Shown piece by piece: positions 41,021 through 49,174 of a stretch of DNA of 64,000 bases; position 1 is the stretch's first letter, and every line of letters starts with the position of its first letter. Location of the stretch: assembly GCF_035956715.1 (NCBI RefSeq), contig NZ_CP108381.1, positions 4,558,001-4,622,000 of the forward strand. The letters run 5' to 3'. The DNA comes from Nocardia sp. NBC_01329. GTDB lineage: Bacteria > Actinomycetota > Actinomycetes > Mycobacteriales > Mycobacteriaceae. A model generated the notes under the pieces. It saw only the letters and a list, made by a program, of their open reading frames with translations. It had not been told where the DNA came from and ran no database searches. The position numbers and the translations under genes are program-made.

Positions 41021-41584
41021 ATGCGCACCGCGAAGAAGAACTGGGCAGGGGTCGCGGCGCTCGCCATAACCGCGCCATCGCTGGTAGCCGGGTGCGGGGT
41101 CACCGTCGAAGGGCAGCCGGAGGCGAATGGGCACAGCACAGAGGCCTCTGTGGAATGGAACCCGTGCTCGCAGCTGCCGAATGAGGCATTGCAGGCAGCC
41201 GGAGTAGATCCATCGCAGAAGAACAACGCGATAAACGCTCCAGGCGATCGTGCGCTGTTTCGAGTCTGTTCCTGGGACTCGGTCGGCGGTCCCTACCACG
41301 TCGGCATCGGCGCAACCGCGCTGACACAGGACGAGTGGTACGACAACACCGAGGTCACCGACGTCAAGCCGCAGCAGATCAACGGCCGGACCGGGTTGCG
41401 CTTCTATCCTGACAACGGTGATCAACCGATCCGCGCGTGCTACGTGAGCCTTCCGATGGAAGGTGGTTCGCTCTTCATCAATGTCGACTGGCAGTACAGC
41501 CAGCGCAGCTCAATGCCGGAGTCTCCACCATGTGCACTGGCGGTTCAGCATGCACAGAAGCTGGAACCGTACCTGCCCCAGTAG
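41021..41584 (+). CDS. DUF3558 family lipoprotein
   Basis: Lipoprotein of 187 residues. The signal peptide ends LVAGC with Cys25. The mature part starts with the DUF3558 pattern: WNPCSQLPNEALQAAGVDPS, FRVCSWDS and ACYVSLPMEGGSLFINV, with paired cysteines likely forming disulfides. DUF3558 lipoproteins are typical of Mycobacteriales and often sit next to T7SS substrates, as here. The ATG is preceded by GGAGGGGT. The role is unknown; a surface-anchored accessory to the two following genes is plausible. Confidence 0.85.
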   Translation: MRTAKKNWAGVAALAITAPSLVAGCGVTVEGQPEANGHSTEASVEWNPCSQLPNEALQAAGVDPSQKNNAINAPGDRALFRVCSWDSVGGPYHVGIGATALTQDEWYDNTEVTDVKPQQINGRTGLRFYPDNGDQPIRACYVSLPMEGGSLFINVDWQYSQRSSMPESPPCALAVQHAQKLEPYLPQ

Positions 41585-41642
41585 CGTCCAATGATCGAGC
41601 AGGGCCGACCGCACCGAGCGCCCATCAATAGGGGAAGACACC

Positions 41643-42038
41643 ATGGCTCAGCAAGAACAAGGCACCACACAGGTGGCGATGCTGCAGCAGTGGCAGGGCC
41701 TCAAGACTCAGGCCGAGAGCGGTGAGCTGACGATGGATGCCGATATCGTCGAAAAGCTGACAGCACGTTGCGACACCTTCTTGGGCGAGCTGGAAGACAT
41801 GCTCAATTCATCCGGTAACCTGGCCGCGCTCTCCGGCTTCGGAACGCTGAGGTCCGCGATGGCCCTACAGACCAAATTCGCATCCAAGGCTGTACAGGAC
41901 TCCGATTCCGCTTCCAACCGTCTGAAGACCGCGATAGACATCGTTACCCTGATGAAGGAGACCTTCGAACTGTCCGCCGGACGAGTCCTGGAAACCGATT
42001 CGTCCACTTCCAACGCGCTGGGTAATGCAGGAGCCTAG
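41643..42038 (+). CDS. small helical protein, probable T7SS (ESX-like) substrate or partner
   Basis: Protein of 131 residues, almost wholly helical, with no signal peptide and no cysteine pair. Segments such as IVEKLTARCDTFLGELEDML and ASNRLKTAIDIVTLMKETFE suggest an antiparallel helical hairpin, like ESX/WXG-type or PE-like partners, although a clear WXG motif is not seen. It ends two bases before the PPE-like gene and would be translated with it, which suggests the two products pair. Confidence 0.65.
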   Translation: MAQQEQGTTQVAMLQQWQGLKTQAESGELTMDADIVEKLTARCDTFLGELEDMLNSSGNLAALSGFGTLRSAMALQTKFASKAVQDSDSASNRLKTAIDIVTLMKETFELSAGRVLETDSSTSNALGNAGA

Positions 42039-42040
42039 TC

Positions 42041-43321
42041 ATGGTCAGTTTGTCGCAGTGGCTCAATCCGATTCTCAACGGCTCGGAGGAGGCATCGAAG
42101 AACAAGTCCGACGATACTCACCTCGCTGAGGATCAGAACACCACCTGGAATCAGGACCGTGCAGCCTTCGGCGGGGAATGGTCAGGACTGGTCAACGAGT
42201 TCGGTGGTCAGTTCGCACCGTCCGCTATCCTCGAGAAGGACGGCTTCCCCGCCATGACCCATCAGCAGATCTGGGATGCTCTCGATGGCGTCAATTCCGC
42301 CATGATCAACGATTTCGCGACCACTTGGCGGGGCTTGACCGACAAGGCACGCACCGCCAACAAGGAATTCCTGGACGGCGTCAACGCCGACCTGGAAGCA
42401 GGTTGGAACGGTCAGTCCGGTACCGCTGCGGTCGACGGAGTCCGTGAGTTCAGCACCTCGTTCACCGCTCTGGCCGCGAGTTTCCAGATGGTGGCCCACG
42501 GCCTCGACTTGATGGAAGGCCATCTCGCTCAGGCGAAAGCTTCTGTCGGCGAACCCGACTCCGTGACCCTCGGCGACAAGGTCATCAACTCTTTGCCTCT
42601 CGGCGATACTTTGAAGAGTCCCCAGTATCGGGCCGACGAAGCCCAGGAGACCGCCCGCTGGGTGATGACCACCTACTACGAGCCCGGCGCCGCCGATGTG
42701 GACAGCAGGACTCCCGTGCTGCCCGAGCCGAAGAAAACCGTCGACGACGGTAGTAGCCCCCAGCAGCCGGGCGGCGCGACGCAACCCTCCCAGCAGAGCA
42801 CACAGCCGCAGACCACGCGGTCGCAGACCACCACCGACGACGGCACGCAGACCGAGAAAGGTGCCGAGGATCCGGGCTCGACCGAGCAGGAGGATCCGCA
42901 GGCCACCGAGCCGCAGAGTACGACCCCTCAATCGACCACACCGGAAACTCCGACCAACCCCGCGCTCACCACCGGCACCCCGACCACCACCACGCCGGGA
43001 AGCCCGTCGGGGACACCATCGGGGTCACCGTCCGGGACCCCTTCCGGCACACCGCAGACCACCGCTCCCTTCGTGCCCGGACAGACCGTGCAGGGTGCGC
43101 CGAAGTCCGCCACCGGCACCCCGCCCACGGCTTCGACCAGCGCGTCCAACCGTGCGGGGCGCGGCGGTATGCCGGGCATGATGCCGCCGGGAGCGCGCGG
43201 CAACAAAGGGGACGAGGACGAGGAGCACAAGGTTCCCGACTACCTGGTGTACGACCGGGGCAGTGAACTGCTCGGTACCCAGCCGCCGGCGTTGCCGCCG
43301 GGTGGAGTGATCGGCGGGTGA
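42041..43321 (+). CDS. PPE-like T7SS protein with Pro/Thr-rich tail
   Basis: Protein of 426 residues. The N-terminal 200 residues are helical with WXG-type turns (FGGEWSGLVNEFG, LEAGWNGQSGTAAVDGV), as in PPE or ESX substrates of Nocardia. The C-terminal half is disordered, rich in Pro, Thr, Gln and Ser (PSGTPSGSPSGTPSGTP), ending in a Gly/Met-rich segment and VPDYLVYDRGSELLG. It overlaps the EspG gene by four bases (GTGA), and EspG chaperones are known to bind PPE proteins before secretion. It is therefore the likely cargo of the downstream chaperone. Confidence 0.75.
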   Translation: MVSLSQWLNPILNGSEEASKNKSDDTHLAEDQNTTWNQDRAAFGGEWSGLVNEFGGQFAPSAILEKDGFPAMTHQQIWDALDGVNSAMINDFATTWRGLTDKARTANKEFLDGVNADLEAGWNGQSGTAAVDGVREFSTSFTALAASFQMVAHGLDLMEGHLAQAKASVGEPDSVTLGDKVINSLPLGDTLKSPQYRADEAQETARWVMTTYYEPGAADVDSRTPVLPEPKKTVDDGSSPQQPGGATQPSQQSTQPQTTRSQTTTDDGTQTEKGAEDPGSTEQEDPQATEPQSTTPQSTTPETPTNPALTTGTPTTTTPGSPSGTPSGSPSGTPSGTPQTTAPFVPGQTVQGAPKSATGTPPTASTSASNRAGRGGMPGMMPPGARGNKGDEDEEHKVPDYLVYDRGSELLGTQPPALPPGGVIGG

Positions 43322-44181
43322 ACGATCCACAGTGGCGCCTGGACGGGGAAATGTTCACCCAGGCGGTGCGGGCGTTCGGCCGAGATCGATTGCCCTACCC
43401 GATCCGGGTGCTGCCGCTCGGTCCCACCGAGACGCCGCCGACGTTCGACGAGTACGAGCAGGTGCGGCTGGCGGCGGCGCGACGGCTGGCGGACCTGGCC
43501 GACGAGCGGCTGTTCCGCGCGTTGGAGACCCTCTTGGAACCCCAGGTGCGCATAGAGGTTCACGGAATCTACGACCGCGGATTCGAACGGGTGGTGCGCA
43601 TGCACGCGGGTGTGCACGGGAAGTCCGCCACACTCGCCGTGCAGGTACCGGGACCGACGAAGGACTACGGCGGGGACGTCGTGTTGCACGCTCTGCCGGC
43701 TCAGCAGTTGACGGCCCGGCTCGTCACATACCTGCCGCGCTGCGCGATCGGGGGTTATCCGACGGTCCACGGCGCGCGCGCCGATATCGGGAAGGTCGAG
43801 TACTCCCGCCACCCCACCCGGATCTCCCGGACCGAGGAGATCAACCGGATCATCCGGCGCCCGCGGTCCGGTGTCGGCGAGATCGGGGTGTTCGCGGGTC
43901 CGGCGATCGATTCCCGGCCCACCGGTAACCCGCACGGATTCCATTGGATGGATTACCTACCGCAGGACGGCCGCTACCTGCTGATCAATCACACGCAAGA
44001 GGAATTCACCCTCACACCGGGTTCACCGGAGGAGATCGCGCGACGGCTCCAGCAGGCCGTTGTCACCGTCCGCTCGGCCGCGGCATCCGGGCCCGGTGGC
44101 CGCCGTGACCACGCACGGGACGATTTCGACGCGGACGACGACTACTACCGGGAACGCAATTCACGCGGCTGGACCACCTGA
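43318..44181 (+). CDS. ESX secretion-associated protein EspG family
   Basis: Cytosolic T7SS chaperone of 287 residues. It begins WRLDGEMFTQAV, the common EspG opening for recognition of its substrate, and has RLPYPIRVLP, DEYEQVRLAAARRLADLA, a middle domain with VEYSRHPTRISRTEEINRII, and GRYLLINHTQEEFTLTP near the end. EspG proteins bind PPE proteins and keep them soluble for export. The GTG overlaps the stop of its probable cargo gene. The C-terminal tail is charged. No ESX core genes (eccB-E, mycP) are in the window. Confidence 0.83.
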   Translation: MNDPQWRLDGEMFTQAVRAFGRDRLPYPIRVLPLGPTETPPTFDEYEQVRLAAARRLADLADERLFRALETLLEPQVRIEVHGIYDRGFERVVRMHAGVHGKSATLAVQVPGPTKDYGGDVVLHALPAQQLTARLVTYLPRCAIGGYPTVHGARADIGKVEYSRHPTRISRTEEINRIIRRPRSGVGEIGVFAGPAIDSRPTGNPHGFHWMDYLPQDGRYLLINHTQEEFTLTPGSPEEIARRLQQAVVTVRSAAASGPGGRRDHARDDFDADDDYYRERNSRGWTT

Positions 44182-44268
44182 GCCGGTTCATCGGCGGAAT
44201 ATCATCCGCGCTCACCACCGCACGAGAATTTCCCGCCCGCACGGTGATTCCGCTGAGCACCACATCTT

Positions 44269-44308
44269 CGGTGGCCACCTTGCTTACCCAGCCAGGTAGA
44301 GGCCACCG
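44269..44308. terminator. possible terminator hairpin between convergent genes
   Basis: CGGTGGCC pairs with GGCCACCG, with an inner ACCT/AGGT pairing in the 24-base loop. It lies between the EspG stop and the convergent TetR gene. Confidence 0.35.
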
Positions 44309-44335
44309 TGCGGTGGAGTGGACGACGTAACAGCG

Positions 44336-44932
44336 TTACGCCGGTGGGAATCTCGCGTCGTTGCGTTCCAGCAGCGCACCCGCCGCCCGCAGCACATGCC
44401 CGGCGATCTCCGCCGGGTCCGCCCCGTACAGCGGCTCCCGATGCAGTACGGAACGAACCAACCCGATCCCCAGCAACCAGGCCAGCAGCAGATCCGCGCG
44501 CAACTCCCCGTCGTCGCCGTCGGTGAGCGTCGACAACGCCCGGATGTACTCCTCCCCCAGTTCCCGGCGGATCACCGACGCACCTTCTTCGTGCCCGCTG
44601 GACCGCAACGCGGCCTGCAGCCAATTCCCCGGCGAGACCGCCTCGTTCGGCTCCAGTGCACGCTCCAGCAATCTGGACAGCAGCGCGTCCACCGGCCCGG
44701 CATCGAGTACCGAGCGCCCGCGATCGGTCATCGTCGCCCGGAACAGTTCGTCCTTGTTCCCGAAGTACCGGAACAGCAGTGCCTGGTTCACCCCCGCCCG
44801 CGTAGCGATATCGCGTACGGTGGCGCGCTCGTACCCTCGCTCGGCGAACAATTCCCGCGCCGCCGCCAGAATCGCGGCCCGCGTGGCCGAGGCATCCCGC
44901 CGACGACCCACCGGCTCGTTACCGCTGACCAT
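44336..44932 (-). CDS. TetR-family transcriptional regulator
   Basis: Repressor-type regulator of 198 residues. The N-terminal DNA-binding domain has ILAAARELFAERGYERATV, RDIATRAGVNQALLFRYFG and NKDELF. The remainder is a helical ligand domain ending GHVLRAAGALLERN. I chose the ATG at 44932 (GGAGGG upstream); the longer frame includes the divergent promoter. It is divergent from the VOC gene at 45078 with 145 bases between, which may be its target (inference). Confidence 0.87.
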   Translation of the reverse strand: MVSGNEPVGRRRDASATRAAILAAARELFAERGYERATVRDIATRAGVNQALLFRYFGNKDELFRATMTDRGRSVLDAGPVDALLSRLLERALEPNEAVSPGNWLQAALRSSGHEEGASVIRRELGEEYIRALSTLTDGDDGELRADLLLAWLLGIGLVRSVLHREPLYGADPAEIAGHVLRAAGALLERNDARFPPA

Positions 44933-45077
44933 GACCCTCCGCTCACCTGCCATCAGGAAGAGCAGCGTAAGGCATACCGGATCAGACAAAGCGGGCACCC
45001 AGCAACACCTCCGCACACCGCTTCGGCAGAAGACACCCTGGACGAGAGCCGGGCCGGGGATCTACGCTCGGATCACC

Positions 45078-45470
45078 ATGCCGGAACTCCTCGGGATCAA
45101 CCATCTGACGCTGGCCACGACGGACTTGGACCAGCTCGTGGCGTACTACACCGGAGTCCTCGGAGCACGACTGTCCTTCGAGCGCCCCGCCTCCGCCACC
45201 GACCCGCGCATCACGGTCCTCGATGTCGGCGGCGCCGACCATCTGGCGATCGTCGAGACCACGACCGGACCGTCCACCGACCTCGACCCCCTGGGACGAG
45301 CCGGGTGGGGTCTACGCCTGGCGACCTACGCCCAACTGTGCGAGGTACGCGAACGGATCTTGGGCGCCGGGCTCCCGGCCGGCCCGATCGAAACACTCCC
45401 CACCCAGTGGACGATGACGGCCCACGACCCGGACGGCCGCCCGGTCGATATCCGGGCCCACCGCCCCTGA
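45078..45470 (+). CDS. VOC family (glyoxalase/bleomycin-resistance fold) protein
   Basis: Protein of 130 residues with one vicinal-oxygen-chelate domain: LLGINHLTLATTDLDQLVAY, then YYTGVLGARLSFE, GADHLAIVE and HDPDGRPVDI. The metal ligands His (first strand), His (HLAIVE) and Glu would be present, so a metal enzyme such as a FosX- or glyoxalase-like one is possible. Substrate unknown. Divergent from the TetR gene. Confidence 0.83.
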   Translation: MPELLGINHLTLATTDLDQLVAYYTGVLGARLSFERPASATDPRITVLDVGGADHLAIVETTTGPSTDLDPLGRAGWGLRLATYAQLCEVRERILGAGLPAGPIETLPTQWTMTAHDPDGRPVDIRAHRP

Positions 45471-45551
45471 ACCGCTGACGCTCCGACCCGGCCTACCGTT
45501 CGCCGAGCACGGCCCGTACAGCAGGAGTAGCCGGTGGCCCGCCACCTCTCT

Positions 45552-46163
45552 TCACTCGGCCACGTCCCCGACCGGCGATTCACGCAACACGGTCCGAGCC
45601 TCCATCAAGGCGAACCCGAGCAGATTCGACCCCTTCCACCGACTGGGGTCCTCCGTACGCGGATCGTCCACCGCCAGCCCGATACCCCATATTCGGTCCA
45701 CCGGGCTGGCCTCGACGAGTACCCGATCCCCGGTGTTCAGCAGAAAGCACCGAAGATCCTCGTGCTGACCGAACTTCGCGATACTGCCCGCGAGAACGAT
45801 TCCGAATCGGCGCTCCACCCACAGATCCTCGTCGAAACCACCGATCCGCCGCCCCAGCGTCTTCGCCTCTCCGGGGCTCCGTGCTTCCAGGACCTTCGCG
45901 GCGATCGCCCAGTCGTCGAACAGCAGTGCCTTCCGCCACATCATGTAGTGCTCGGTCGTGGCAAAAACCACCCCGTCGACCGTGAATTCCGCCGGCCACC
46001 ACTGACTCAGGCAACCCGCACCTACCGTCCCGTCCCTGGGGGGACGGTGACCCCAGAACGGCAGATACTTCACCCGGCCGCCATCAGCCACGATATCGAC
46101 CAGATCGCTGACACTTCGAGCTCTCACCCGACCAACCGTGCCCGAAACGCACGAGGAGCGCAT
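45552..46163 (-). CDS. NADAR family protein
   Basis: Protein of 203 residues with the NADAR domain: LPFWGHRP, CLSQWWPAEFTVDG, TTEHYMMWRKALLFDD, EARSPGEAKTLGRRI and WGIGLAVDDPR close to the end. NADAR proteins are N-glycosidases that act on ADP-ribose conjugates; recent work ties them to removal of ADP-ribose from guanine in DNA and to toxin defence. I chose the ATG at 46163, which leaves a 17-base gap to the upstream Rv3235-family gene; an ATG at 46211 would overlap it. Confidence 0.82.
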   Translation of the reverse strand: MRSSCVSGTVGRVRARSVSDLVDIVADGGRVKYLPFWGHRPPRDGTVGAGCLSQWWPAEFTVDGVVFATTEHYMMWRKALLFDDWAIAAKVLEARSPGEAKTLGRRIGGFDEDLWVERRFGIVLAGSIAKFGQHEDLRCFLLNTGDRVLVEASPVDRIWGIGLAVDDPRTEDPSRWKGSNLLGFALMEARTVLRESPVGDVAE

Positions 46164-46180
46164 CTGTATTCCGAAGTCGT

Positions 46181-46813
46181 TCACATGACCCGGAGCGCGG
46201 TCATCTTCCATGGCGTCGTACTGCCACGTTCGATACGTCCGGCGACCACCAGCCGCCGCGGGCCCCGCTGATAGGTGGCCATCATCTCCGCCGCCCGCTC
46301 CTCCACCTGGAACAACCGCACCGCGCCCGGCACAGCCGACCCGAGCGCCCGGCCGGGAGCGTGATCGCCCGCCACCAAGGAGCCGATCGCGCAGACCAGA
46401 CCGGGTGTGCACAGGGCGTTCAGCTGGGCGACCGGGCGCCGCCGATCCAGTACTTCGAGCAGGATCCGGACCGCGGTTGTGGCGAAAGCCCTGGCACCGG
46501 CCGGTTCCGGACGGCGGGCCGCAGCGTGCCCGGTGCGCTGGCCACGCCGGAGTCCGGCCGGGGCACTGCGGTTGCGCCGCAGCGCTTTCCGATCCAGTCG
46601 AGCTGCGCAACCTGTCGAAGGGGCGGATAGGTCCGGATGCGGACTGTGATCCTCCGGGGCGGCGACGTTCGCCTCGACTTGTTCGCTGTCGTGCGCGGGA
46701 ACGTCATCGGGCACGTGCGTTCGCCCCGCGGCGGCGCCGTCATGCGGGCACGACCGGCGCACCGGCGGTTCGTACACGGGCACCCGGTGGAGAACCGGCT
46801 GGAAATCGACCAT
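46181..46813 (-). CDS. Rv3235 family protein
   Basis: Protein of 210 residues. The first 100 residues are Arg/Pro-rich and probably disordered. The C-terminal 100 form the Rv3235-type domain: VRILLEVLDRRRPVAQLNAL, FQVEERAAEMMATYQRGPRR and IERGSTTPWKMTAL. Family members usually lie beside secA in Mycobacteriales, which is not the case here. Function is not established; a SecB/SecA-related role has been proposed only from position. Followed by the NADAR gene after 17 bases. Confidence 0.72.
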   Translation of the reverse strand: MVDFQPVLHRVPVYEPPVRRSCPHDGAAAGRTHVPDDVPAHDSEQVEANVAAPEDHSPHPDLSAPSTGCAARLDRKALRRNRSAPAGLRRGQRTGHAAARRPEPAGARAFATTAVRILLEVLDRRRPVAQLNALCTPGLVCAIGSLVAGDHAPGRALGSAVPGAVRLFQVEERAAEMMATYQRGPRRLVVAGRIERGSTTPWKMTALRVM

Positions 46814-47060
46814 TTCGAAGCCCCCCTCGATGAACGGATCGCCCCCACGACGTCCGACCGGGCCAGCATCGCACCTCGGCGCGCGGCAGTACAGATGGTC
46901 ATCGGATCTTTCACCGGAACACCGGTCGGCACGGCGTGTCTCCGTCGGGCCGGATCATCGGCGAGTCGCGCAGGCGGCCGACGGTATCGGACTTGTCGGC
47001 ATCGATTGCTAAATTTGACCGTTACTGTCCGTTTCGCTTTTTCAGATACCGGGAGAGTTA

Positions 47061-47765
47061 GTGCTCGGCCATTCCCACGCCACCAGTGGCGCACTCGCGT
47101 TCGTCACCGCCGCCACCGTCGTCCCGCCCTCCGTCCTGGAGTTCGTCCAGGGGCCGGTGAAGATCAGCGCGCTGGAACTCGTTCTGGGTGCCTTCATCAC
47201 GGCGGGGGCCGCCCTGCTCCCCGATATCGACCATCCCAACAGCACTATCGCGCAGTCGCTCGGCCCGGTGAGCAATACGCTCGCGAAAGGGGTTTCGGCG
47301 ATATCCGGCGGCCACCGCAAAGGGACGCACGGATTGTTGTTCGTGCTACTCGCGGGATGGGCGACCTGGGCCGGAGTGCATCACCTGGGCCGGTATTTCA
47401 CCCTGGGCGTGGTCTTCGTGATGCTCGCCTTCGGAGTGCGAGCGCTGCACCTGACACCGAAGGGAGATTCGCTGCGTGCCTACGGTTTGTGCATATTGCT
47501 GGCCGGCGCGGGCACAGTACTGATGGACCGCTGGTTACCGGATTCGCCCTACTGGCTACCGTTCGCCATCGGGCTGGGCGCGCTCATCCATATCGTCGGC
47601 GATTGCCTCACCGATCGCGGCTGCCCGCTGCTGTGGCCGCTGAAGTTCAAACTGACGCTCCCGATCATCTCCCGGACGGGGAACAAGGTGGAGACCTGGG
47701 TACTGACACCGCTGATGGGGCTGGTCACGGTCGGACTGCTGTACGTCTACGCCGTACCGAACTAG
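47061..47765 (+). CDS. YdjM-type membrane metal-dependent hydrolase
   Basis: Membrane protein of 234 residues in the YdjM/LexA-binding-associated hydrolase family. The N-terminal GHSHATSGAL holds the metal-ligand histidines, LLPDIDHPNS the acidic pair, and GGHRKGTHGLL another His pair. Five or six membrane helices follow, with ALIHIVGDCLTDRG near the end. Members are presumed to hydrolyse phospholipid-like or other membrane substrates. The GTG start follows GGGAGA. An AT-rich segment upstream (47009-47045) probably holds the promoter. Confidence 0.8.
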   Translation: MLGHSHATSGALAFVTAATVVPPSVLEFVQGPVKISALELVLGAFITAGAALLPDIDHPNSTIAQSLGPVSNTLAKGVSAISGGHRKGTHGLLFVLLAGWATWAGVHHLGRYFTLGVVFVMLAFGVRALHLTPKGDSLRAYGLCILLAGAGTVLMDRWLPDSPYWLPFAIGLGALIHIVGDCLTDRGCPLLWPLKFKLTLPIISRTGNKVETWVLTPLMGLVTVGLLYVYAVPN

Positions 47766-47952
47766 GTGCCGCGCCTGAAATAGGCTGATCAGTGGTCCGA
47801 TTTCGAGGCGCTCGATCCATCGGAGTCGCGGTAGTGGCGAGGGCTCGTGTGTCGGCTCGGACACACAGTGGATGTCGGTGAGCGAACAGACCGTTCGGGT
47901 CCGAAGCCGAAGAATTGCGGGCACCGAAGAACGAATGCCCCCGGAGGATCCC

Positions 47953-48510
47953 ATGTCAAGATTTGCCACCGTGATCAATGCGGCCGCCGCCGCGATTGCC
48001 GCCGCCGCTGTTCTGGGCCTGTCCGCGCCCCCCGCGGCGACGGCGGAACCAGCACCGCCCGCACCGGCGACATCGGCGCCGGTACCCGTGAAAACGCAGG
48101 GATGGCTGAAGATCTACTCAGGTCAGGCGCCGCACGGCACCGATGCCGTCGAGCTCACCGCCGTCACCGACCCGGCGGTCGGGCTGCGCGTGTCCGACGG
48201 TGACGGTCGCTCGCTCTACCGATTCGACAAGGACACCACCGAACCGTCGCAGTCGAACTGCAACAACGAGTGTGCCGCCACCTGGCCGCCACTGCTGGTG
48301 AGCCGGGGGCAGGGGCTCTACATCGTGGGTATCGACCCGGATCTGGTCGGATTCATCGAGCGCGCGGACGGTTCGTGCCAGATCACCATCGGCGGCTGGC
48401 CCGTGTACCACTTCGCCAAGGACCAGCGGCCGGGAGATCTGCTGGGTCAGGGCGTCGGCGGCACCTGGTTCGCGGTCGCACCCACCGGCGGCAAGGCGCT
48501 CGAGAAGTAG
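47953..48510 (+). CDS. secreted-repeat (COG4315/PF03640-type) protein
   Basis: Exported protein of 185 residues. The Sec signal peptide has a long Ala-rich core (INAAAAAIAAAAVLGLSA) ending near the AxA at residues 29-31. The mature part carries two copies of the secreted-repeat motif: SLYRFDKDTTEPSQSNC, then ECAATWPPLL, and later PVYHFAKDQRPGDLLGQG with TWFAVAP. The first includes the CNNEC pair typical of the family. Function is unknown. GGAGGA precedes the ATG. It ends four bases before the convergent CRP gene. Confidence 0.82.
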   Translation: MSRFATVINAAAAAIAAAAVLGLSAPPAATAEPAPPAPATSAPVPVKTQGWLKIYSGQAPHGTDAVELTAVTDPAVGLRVSDGDGRSLYRFDKDTTEPSQSNCNNECAATWPPLLVSRGQGLYIVGIDPDLVGFIERADGSCQITIGGWPVYHFAKDQRPGDLLGQGVGGTWFAVAPTGGKALEK

Positions 48511-48514
48511 GCTT

Positions 48515-49174
48515 TCAGCGGGCGGAGCGAACCAGCGCCGCCCGATCCACCACGGTGATACGGCCACGGGTCAGAACGAGGATATTGCGTTGTTGCAGGT
48601 CGCGCAGTACCTTGTTCGCCGTGGCCCGGGTGGTTCCCGCCATGGATGCCAGATCTTGTTGATTGAGCCGGATCTCCGCAATGGCCGTCGAGCCTCCGTA
48701 GATTCCGGCAAGGTCGATCAGACGTCGCACCACCCGGGTTTCGACCGGTAGATACAACGCCTCGAGCACCTGAGCGGAGAGCCGCCGCACCTGAGCAGCC
48801 AATGTGTCTATCATGACCCGGTCGATCTCCGGGTAACTCCGGCGCAGTGCCGCCAACTGGGCGCGGCTGAAGGTCAACGTCTCGGCATTCTCGACCGCTT
48901 CGACTGTCGCGGTACGGCGGGCGCTGCTGTCGAGCACTGCCAGTTCGCCGAACGAACAGCCGGGACCGAGCATGGTCAATGTCGCGGTATCCCCGAACGG
49001 GGTGGCGACCCGGACGATGAGCCGGCCGGATTTGATCAAATGCAGACAGTCACCGGGATCGCCTTCGTGGCAGAGGACTTCCCGGCGCTTGTACCGGCGG
49101 AGTATGCACGAGGCGAGAATTTCGCGCCGTTCCGGTTCGGGCAGACCACGGAGTATCTCGAAATCGGTGGTCAC
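48515..49174 (-). CDS. CRP/FNR-family transcriptional regulator
   Basis: Regulator of 219 residues. The cyclic-nucleotide-binding domain (about 1-125) has VLCHEGDPGDCLHLIKSG and the phosphate-binding cassette FGELAVLDSSARRTATV, with Arg and Thr where cAMP-binding members have Arg and Ser/Thr. A long dimer helix and a winged helix-turn-helix (LNQQDLASMAGTTRATANKV) follow. The GTG start overlaps the stop of the adenylate cyclase gene, so the sensor of cAMP is made together with its producer. Related to the mycobacterial GlxR/Crp group by layout; target genes unknown. Confidence 0.87.
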   Translation of the reverse strand: MTTDFEILRGLPEPERREILASCILRRYKRREVLCHEGDPGDCLHLIKSGRLIVRVATPFGDTATLTMLGPGCSFGELAVLDSSARRTATVEAVENAETLTFSRAQLAALRRSYPEIDRVMIDTLAAQVRRLSAQVLEALYLPVETRVVRRLIDLAGIYGGSTAIAEIRLNQQDLASMAGTTRATANKVLRDLQQRNILVLTRGRITVVDRAALVRSAR

